Source: Capnocytophaga cynodegmi DSM 19736 (lineage in GTDB: Bacteria > Bacteroidota > Bacteroidia > Flavobacteriales > Flavobacteriaceae). From it: a stretch of DNA of 37,466 bases. The notes under the pieces are model-generated. The model saw nothing but the letters and a program-made list of their open reading frames with translations. It was not told the DNA's origin and did no database searches. Position 1 is the stretch's first letter. Each line of letters opens with the position of its first letter. Where the stretch lies: the NCBI RefSeq assembly GCF_000379185.1, contig NZ_KB900717.1:1-37466 (forward strand), in the 5' to 3' direction. Of this stretch, positions 33,034 through 37,466 are shown piece by piece. The position numbers and the translations under genes are program-made.

Positions 33034-33232
33034 GAAAATATAACCAAATAAAAAAATCTACTTCTATTCACAAAGAAAACAATCCACAAAATCTAACTCT
33101 TTTTAACACTCTGAAAAAACACATAATAATGGTTAAGAATATATCTTGTTCAAAAAAATGTAAAAATCAAAGCAATAATATATTTTCAAGAAATTTAACA
33201 ATACATAGGAATTACTTTTCTCAAATTTTAAT

Positions 33233-33267
33233 TTTGCTTTCAAATTCATTTTTTTTTTGTACTTTTG
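33233..33267 (+). promoter_or_regulatory. promoter of accD
   Basis: TTTG (33233-33236), 23 bases, then TACTTTTG (33260-33267). The -7 box is exact and the spacing is at the long end for Bacteroidota. It gives a leader of about 15 bases before the ATG at 33289. Confidence 0.6.
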
Positions 33268-33288
33268 TCCAACAAATACAGAGAGATT

Positions 33289-34143
33289 ATGTCTTGGTTT
33301 AAAAGAACAGCAAAAGGAATTCAAACTTCTACTGAAGAAAAAAAAGATATACCAAAAGGGCTATGGTACAAGTCCCCAAGCGGAAGTATAGTTGACAATG
33401 AAGCTCTTGAAACAAACTACTTTGTAAGTCCAGAAGACGACTATCACGTCAGAATAGGAAGTAAGGAATACTTCCAAATCTTATTCGATAATAATGAATT
33501 TAAAGAACTTGATGCCAATTTATCCTCCAAAGACCCTTTGGAATTCGTTGATACAAAATCGTATGCAACACGTTTAAAAGAGGCTGAACAAAAAACAGGT
33601 TTAAAAGACGCTGTCCGCACTGCAGTTGGCAAGTCAAAAGGCGAAAAAATCGTAATTGCTTGTATGGATTTTGCTTTCATTGGTGGTTCGATGGGAAGTG
33701 TGGTGGGTGAAAAAATATCAAGAGCCATCGCTTATGCCATCAAACACAAATTGCCTTTTCTAATGATTTCAAAATCAGGAGGAGCCAGAATGATGGAAGC
33801 AGCACTTTCACTGATGCAAATGGCTAAAACCTCTGTAAAATTAGCCCAACTGGACGAGGCAAAACTACCTTACATCTCACTTTGTACCGACCCTACTACT
33901 GGAGGAACAACAGCCTCATATGCAATGCTTGGCGACATAAACATCGCCGAACCAGGAGCGTTAATCGGATTTGCAGGGCCACGAGTAGTAAAAGATACAA
34001 CAGGACAAGATTTACCAGAAGGTTTCCAAACGGCAGAATTTGTGTTGGAACACGGTTTTTTGGACTTCATAGTAAATCGAAAACAACTGAAAGACAAAGT
34101 AAATTTATACATTGATTTGGTAATGAATCGCCCAATACGATAA
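33289..34143 (+). CDS. accD: acetyl-CoA carboxylase carboxyltransferase beta subunit, zinc ribbon cysteines absent
   Basis: AccD transfers carboxyl from carboxybiotin to acetyl-CoA in fatty-acid synthesis, together with AccA. The 284 residues begin [13 protein letters not shown] at ATG 33289; an earlier in-frame ATG at 33265 lies inside the -7 box, so it is rejected. The carboxyltransferase core is intact ([47 protein letters not shown]). The N-terminal zinc ribbon, usually four cysteines, reads KSPSGS and VSPEDD, with S29, G32, S47 and D50 at the cysteine positions. I believe this is a lineage feature of Flavobacteriia, not damage. mvaD follows after 10 bases, so the two are probably co-transcribed. 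Confidence 0.94.
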   Translation: MSWFKRTAKGIQTSTEEKKDIPKGLWYKSPSGSIVDNEALETNYFVSPEDDYHVRIGSKEYFQILFDNNEFKELDANLSSKDPLEFVDTKSYATRLKEAEQKTGLKDAVRTAVGKSKGEKIVIACMDFAFIGGSMGSVVGEKISRAIAYAIKHKLPFLMISKSGGARMMEAALSLMQMAKTSVKLAQLDEAKLPYISLCTDPTTGGTTASYAMLGDINIAEPGALIGFAGPRVVKDTTGQDLPEGFQTAEFVLEHGFLDFIVNRKQLKDKVNLYIDLVMNRPIR

Positions 34144-34153
34144 AAAATACTGA

Positions 34154-35191
34154 ATGAGTAATAAAAATTTCGTTTCTTGGAAAGCACCAAGCAATATTGC
34201 TTTGGTTAAATATTGGGGAAAACTTGAAGGACAAATCCCCGCAAATCCTTCCGTTAGTTTCACACTAACCAATTGTTATACAGAAACTTCAGTTCGTTTT
34301 AAAAAATTAGAAACACCTACTGATGATTTTCAGTTTACTTTCTTTTTTGAAAAAGAGCCAAAGCCGTCTTTCCACCCGAAAATAGTTACTTTTTTCAATC
34401 GGATTTACGAATACTTGCCTTTTTTGAAAGATTATCATTTTGAAATATATTCAGAAAATTCCTTTCCGCATAGTAGTGGGATTGCCTCTTCAGCAAGTGC
34501 TATGGCGGCACTGTCAGTATGCTTGATGCAGATTGAAAGGCAGTTAAACCCTAATATTTCAGAAAGCGATTTTTGGCAAAAAGCATCATTTTTAGCACGT
34601 TTGGGGTCAGGAAGTGCCTGTCGAAGCATACAAGGAAATATTGTGGTCTGGGGAGAACATAAGTCTACTCCGCAAAGTTCTGACCTTTATGGAATTCCAT
34701 ATCCTTTTGAAATTCACGATGTTTTTAAAAATTATCAGGACACAATTTTGCTTATCGATAAAGGACAAAAGCAAGTGAGTAGCTCTGTAGGACACGACTT
34801 GATGCACAATCATCCTTTTGCTCAAAAACGCTTCGAACAAGCTCACGAAAATCTTAATAAATTAATTCCTATTTTTAAAGATGGCGATTTAAATAAGTTC
34901 ATTGAGATTGTTGAAAGTGAAGCCTTAACACTTCACGCAATGATGATGACTAGTCTTCCTTACTTCATACTAATGAAACCCAACACTTTAGAAGTTATCC
35001 AACGCATTTGGAAGTTCCGCCAAGAAACCAAAACTCCTGTTTGCTTCACTTTAGATGCTGGTGCCAACGTACACGTTTTATATCCCGATTCGCACAAAAA
35101 CGAAGTTTTGCAATTTATTAAAGATGAATTGATTGTATTTTGTGAAAATAAGCAGTATATTTGCGACCAAATTTCTAACTCATCGAATTAG
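34154..35191 (+). CDS. mvaD: diphosphomevalonate decarboxylase
   Basis: GHMP-kinase-fold enzyme that makes isopentenyl diphosphate from mevalonate diphosphate, the last step of the mevalonate pathway. The 345 residues contain WKAPSNIALVKYWGK (9-23), the phosphate loop SGIASSASAMAALSVC (about 109-124), LARLGSGSACRSI and CFTLDAGANVHVLY near the C-terminus, all diagnostic. It follows accD by 10 bases. Its presence with mevalonate kinase shows that this organism makes isoprenoids by the mevalonate route, as many Flavobacteriia do. Confidence 0.95.
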   Translation: MSNKNFVSWKAPSNIALVKYWGKLEGQIPANPSVSFTLTNCYTETSVRFKKLETPTDDFQFTFFFEKEPKPSFHPKIVTFFNRIYEYLPFLKDYHFEIYSENSFPHSSGIASSASAMAALSVCLMQIERQLNPNISESDFWQKASFLARLGSGSACRSIQGNIVVWGEHKSTPQSSDLYGIPYPFEIHDVFKNYQDTILLIDKGQKQVSSSVGHDLMHNHPFAQKRFEQAHENLNKLIPIFKDGDLNKFIEIVESEALTLHAMMMTSLPYFILMKPNTLEVIQRIWKFRQETKTPVCFTLDAGANVHVLYPDSHKNEVLQFIKDELIVFCENKQYICDQISNSSN

Positions 35192-35209
35192 AAATGTTGA
35201 TTTTAAAAG

Positions 35210-35241
35210 TTTGATATACTGAAAAAGAATGTTTATCTTTT
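35210..35241 (+). promoter_or_regulatory. promoter of the mevalonate kinase gene
   Basis: TTTG (35210-35213), exactly 20 bases, then TATCTTTT (35234-35241), one base off the -7 consensus. It lies 55 bases upstream of the ATG at 35296, in the 104-base gap after mvaD. Confidence 0.55.
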
Positions 35242-35295
35242 CACAACACAACTAAATTAAAAAATAAAACAACACCTAACTCCGAAATAGTTTAA

Positions 35296-36246
35296 ATGAA
35301 GAGACCTTTATTTTATTCAAAAATCTTACTCTTTGGGGAATATGGCATCATCAAGGATTCCAAAGGGTTGGCTATTCCGTATAATTTCTACAATGGAGCT
35401 TTAAAAATGCCTGACCAAACAGATGAAAGCAAACAGGCAGAAGCAAAAAAATCAAACCAAGCGTTAGCTCAGTTCGCTATCCATCTGGAAAAATTATCCT
35501 CAGAAAATCCTGAAGTTGTTACTTTTGACATTGAACAGCTAAAAAAAGACATTAGTAACGGAATGTACTTCGATAGTAGTATTCCGCAAGGTTACGGTGT
35601 TGGGAGTAGCGGAGCTTTGGTTGCTGCCATTTACGACCAATACGCTCACAATAAAATCACGGTTTTGGAGAATTTAACCCGAGAAAAACTTCTGCAACTG
35701 AAAAATATTTTCGGAAAAATGGAGAGTTTTTTCCATGGAACGTCCTCTGGTTTAGACCCTTTGAATAGCTATTTGAGTCTGCCAATCCTTATCAATTCCA
35801 AAGATAATATTGAACCTACAGGGATACCCTCCCAAACGATAAACGGCAAAGGAGCAGTTTTTTTGTTAGATAGCGGCGTTGTAGGCGAAACGGCACCAAT
35901 GGTTCGTATTTTTATGGAAAATATGAAAAATGAAGCCTTTCAAAGTATGTTAAAAACACAATTCATCAAATATACGGACGCTTGTATTGATGATTTTCTG
36001 AAAGGAAATGTAAAATCCCTTTTCAAGAATGTGAAAAAACTTTCAAAAGTGGTTCTTAATAACTTTAAACCAATGATTCCTTCCGAATTTCACGCTCTTT
36101 GGAAAAAAGGTATTGATACGGGAGATTATTTCTTGAAACTTTGCGGCTCAGGAGGAGGCGGATATATGTTAGGATTTACCGAAGACATTGAGAAAGCTAA
36201 AAAAACTCTTGAAGGACATAAAATAGAAGTTGTATATCAGTTTTAA
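35296..36246 (+). CDS. mvk: mevalonate kinase (GHMP kinase)
   Basis: A 316-residue GHMP kinase. It opens with FYSKILLFGEYGIIKDSKGLA, the N-terminal substrate motif, and has the ATP loop GYGVGSSGALVAAIY (about 100-114), SFFHGTSSGLDPLNSYLSLP with the catalytic aspartate, and CGSGGGGYMLGF near the C-terminus. Together with mvaD just upstream this fits mevalonate kinase of the flavobacterial type; phosphomevalonate kinase is a less likely alternative. It may be transcribed both from its own promoter and by read-through from accD-mvaD. A bidirectional terminator separates it from the convergent bioD. Confidence 0.85.
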   Translation: MKRPLFYSKILLFGEYGIIKDSKGLAIPYNFYNGALKMPDQTDESKQAEAKKSNQALAQFAIHLEKLSSENPEVVTFDIEQLKKDISNGMYFDSSIPQGYGVGSSGALVAAIYDQYAHNKITVLENLTREKLLQLKNIFGKMESFFHGTSSGLDPLNSYLSLPILINSKDNIEPTGIPSQTINGKGAVFLLDSGVVGETAPMVRIFMENMKNEAFQSMLKTQFIKYTDACIDDFLKGNVKSLFKNVKKLSKVVLNNFKPMIPSEFHALWKKGIDTGDYFLKLCGSGGGGYMLGFTEDIEKAKKTLEGHKIEVVYQF

Positions 36247-36280
36247 TTTGACTTTATCTTCATATTTAATAATAAACCGA

Positions 36281-36306
36281 AAAATCCGAGAACTTTCTCG
36301 GATTTT
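36281..36306. terminator. bidirectional terminator between mvk and bioD
   Basis: AAAATCCGAGA (36281-36291) and TCTCGGATTTT (36296-36306) form an 11-bp stem with a 4-base loop. T-rich sequence follows on the plus strand and A-rich sequence precedes it. It lies 35 bases past the mvk stop and 55 bases from the bioD stop. Confidence 0.85.
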
Positions 36307-36361
36307 TTCATTTACAATCATATCTAATCAGTATATCACGAGAAATACAAAAGAAACAAGA

Positions 36362-36988
36362 TTAAAAATTATTCAAATTTGATATATATTTCTCTGCATA
36401 GTATTTAATTACATTTTTATCGAAATAAGGTTCTTCATCTATATGCAAAAGAGATTTTAATCCTGTTTTTTCCAAGATAATACTTTCAGATGAAGGATTT
36501 TTTACTCCACTAAAAATAATTCCAAAAATAGAAAGTCCACGTTGCTTTAAAGCTTCGTAAGTAAGTAACGTATGATTAATACTTCCTAAATAATGACGAG
36601 AAACTAAAATAATTTTATCAGAAGGCAATATTAAATCAGCAATAGTGTGCTTTGCATTCAAAGGAACTAACAATCCTCCTGCTCCTTCAATTACCAGATG
36701 ATTTTTAGTTTCAGGACGTTTTATTTTATCTAATTCTATTCCAATTCCATCTAACTCGGCTGACAAATGCGGACTTGCTGGTGTATTTAATACATACGAA
36801 TTAGAATGAAAGACACTTTTTTCATTTGAAATCAATTTTTGAACTTTATTAGTATCTGAATTATCCAAATCTCCAGATTGAATAGGTTTCCAATAATCTG
36901 CTTGTAGTGCTTCTGTAATAATTGCCGAAACAATTGTTTTTCCTACTTCTGTAGAAATTCCTGTAATAAAAAAAGTATCTTTATTCAT
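36362..36988 (-). CDS. bioD: dethiobiotin synthase
   Basis: BioD closes the ureido ring of dethiobiotin from diaminopelargonate, carbon dioxide and ATP, the step before biotin synthase. It is 208 residues. The P-loop GISTEVGKT (10-18), the substrate segment YWKPIQSGD, and VIEGAGGLLVPLN are clear. The usual GTDTxVGKT reads GISTEVGKT here; the change lies outside the essential lysine and threonine. Other biotin genes are not in the window. A possible promoter is TAGCTTTT about 30 bases upstream, but with non-standard spacing. Confidence 0.92.
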   Translation of the reverse strand: MNKDTFFITGISTEVGKTIVSAIITEALQADYWKPIQSGDLDNSDTNKVQKLISNEKSVFHSNSYVLNTPASPHLSAELDGIGIELDKIKRPETKNHLVIEGAGGLLVPLNAKHTIADLILPSDKIILVSRHYLGSINHTLLTYEALKQRGLSIFGIIFSGVKNPSSESIILEKTGLKSLLHIDEEPYFDKNVIKYYAEKYISNLNNF

Positions 36989-37082
36989 AATTATAACATT
37001 AAAAACAAAAAAGCTATCTCTTTTTTCTTCATTTATTCAACAAAGAAAACAGAAATAGCACTATTAAAAGAAATTTTTATTA

Positions 37083-37394
37083 TTATTTCTTATCAGAAAA
37101 TCCGTATTCTTTCCAAAGTGATTTTGAAACATCAATTTTCACTCTTTTTTTAGTTTCAACATACAAAGCTGATAATTTATCCAATGTATCTGAAAGTTCT
37201 TCTGTTTTTAGCTTTAATTGTGCTTTCAATTTTTCTTGTTCACTATTTAGCTTTTCTGCAAGGCTTTTTAATTCTTCCAATTTGTTTATTGTTTCTTCTG
37301 TAACACCAGCAGGAAGACTTTCCTTATTGTTTCGCAGTGCATCAACCATTATTTTGGTTTGCACTACTTTTTCTGAGTAAGATTTTGTAGCCAT
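37083..37394 (-). CDS. small coiled-coil hypothetical protein
   Basis: A 103-residue protein from ATG 37394 (MATKSYSEKVVQTKIMVDAL); a longer in-frame start at 37451 would begin within the promoter. The central 60 residues have a strong heptad-like pattern (TINKLEELKSLAEKLNSEQ and beyond) and predict a long coiled coil. The C-terminus RVKIDVSKSLWKEYGFSDKK is basic and may be the functional tip. There is no signal peptide or membrane span. I do not recognise the family. It lies upstream of bioD on the same strand with a 94-base gap, and has a very good promoter of its own. Confidence 0.75.
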   Translation of the reverse strand: MATKSYSEKVVQTKIMVDALRNNKESLPAGVTEETINKLEELKSLAEKLNSEQEKLKAQLKLKTEELSDTLDKLSALYVETKKRVKIDVSKSLWKEYGFSDKK

Positions 37395-37420
37395 AATCAA
37401 TTTATTTTTATTTTCTGCTT

Positions 37421-37452
37421 CAAATGTAAACAAATAATTTTTAAAAATCAAA
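37421..37452 (-). promoter_or_regulatory. promoter of the coiled-coil protein gene
   Basis: On the minus strand TTTG (37452-37449), exactly 20 bases, then TACATTTG (37428-37421): both Bacteroidota boxes are exact. It lies 27 bases upstream of the ATG at 37394 and settles that start over the one at 37451. Confidence 0.75.
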
Positions 37453-37466
37453 TTTTTATATATTTT

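Noticed and set aside
36362-36988. Altered P-loop in bioD as a sign of inactivation
   Set aside because: The essential glycine, lysine and threonine of GISTEVGKT are kept and the protein is full length; the change is a tolerated variant.
1-37466. tRNA, rRNA or known riboswitch genes
   Set aside because: I looked through the gaps for cloverleaf-like or familiar conserved segments and saw none; a dedicated covariance-model search could still find a small RNA.

Overview
The window looks like chromosomal DNA from a low-GC member of the Bacteroidota, family Flavobacteriaceae. Capnocytophaga is my best guess, but no rRNA gene is present to settle it. The signs are: promoters of the Bacteroidota form (TTTG, about 20 nt, TAnnTTTG); a mevalonate route to isoprenoids (mvaD, mevalonate kinase); an AccD lacking the usual zinc ribbon; Bacteroidota-type families (DUF6261-like, DUF5362-like, four-helix-bundle S23 protein); and dispersed palindromic repeats typical of these genomes.

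Region 1 (1-4.4 kb) is AT-rich surface-polysaccharide DNA. It holds the tail of an IS5-type transposase cut by the window edge, then a tightly overlapping operon: an O-antigen polymerase/ligase-like membrane protein, a GT2, a GT4 and a rhamnosyltransferase-like GT2. Region 2 (4.4-9.8 kb) has visibly higher GC and carries L-rhamnose mutarotase and the four dTDP-L-rhamnose genes in the order rfbA, rfbC, rfbD, rfbB. A different small accessory gene sits in each of the three junctions. The two regions fit together: the rfb enzymes make dTDP-rhamnose and the upstream transferases could use it.

Region 3 (9.8-10.4 kb) is non-coding and repeat-rich. Region 4 (10.4-18.7 kb) is mostly housekeeping: a CLC chloride transporter, a DUF6261-like protein, a lipoprotein di-haem cytochrome c peroxidase, a small membrane protein, ornithine aminotransferase, a creatininase-family hydrolase and trpS. 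Good intrinsic terminators separate several units.

Region 5 (18.7-25.7 kb) is the most unusual part. Three accessory genes (a secreted protein with an internal duplication, a single-chain type IIG restriction-modification enzyme and a small helical protein) each lie just downstream of a copy, or half copy, of one palindromic repeat. A seven-unit REP-like array follows the restriction gene. This block separates trpS from osmC/recJ.

Region 6 (25.7-37.5 kb) returns to core genes: an OsmC-family protein and recJ, converging on ald; then, on the minus strand, a short membrane protein, a YD-repeat-like secreted protein, purK, a metallo-beta-lactamase-fold protein with several metal-ligand positions replaced, and menA; then accD-mvaD and mevalonate kinase on the plus strand, converging on bioD and a small coiled-coil protein. 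All calls come from reading the sequence and recalled family motifs; no database search was run.
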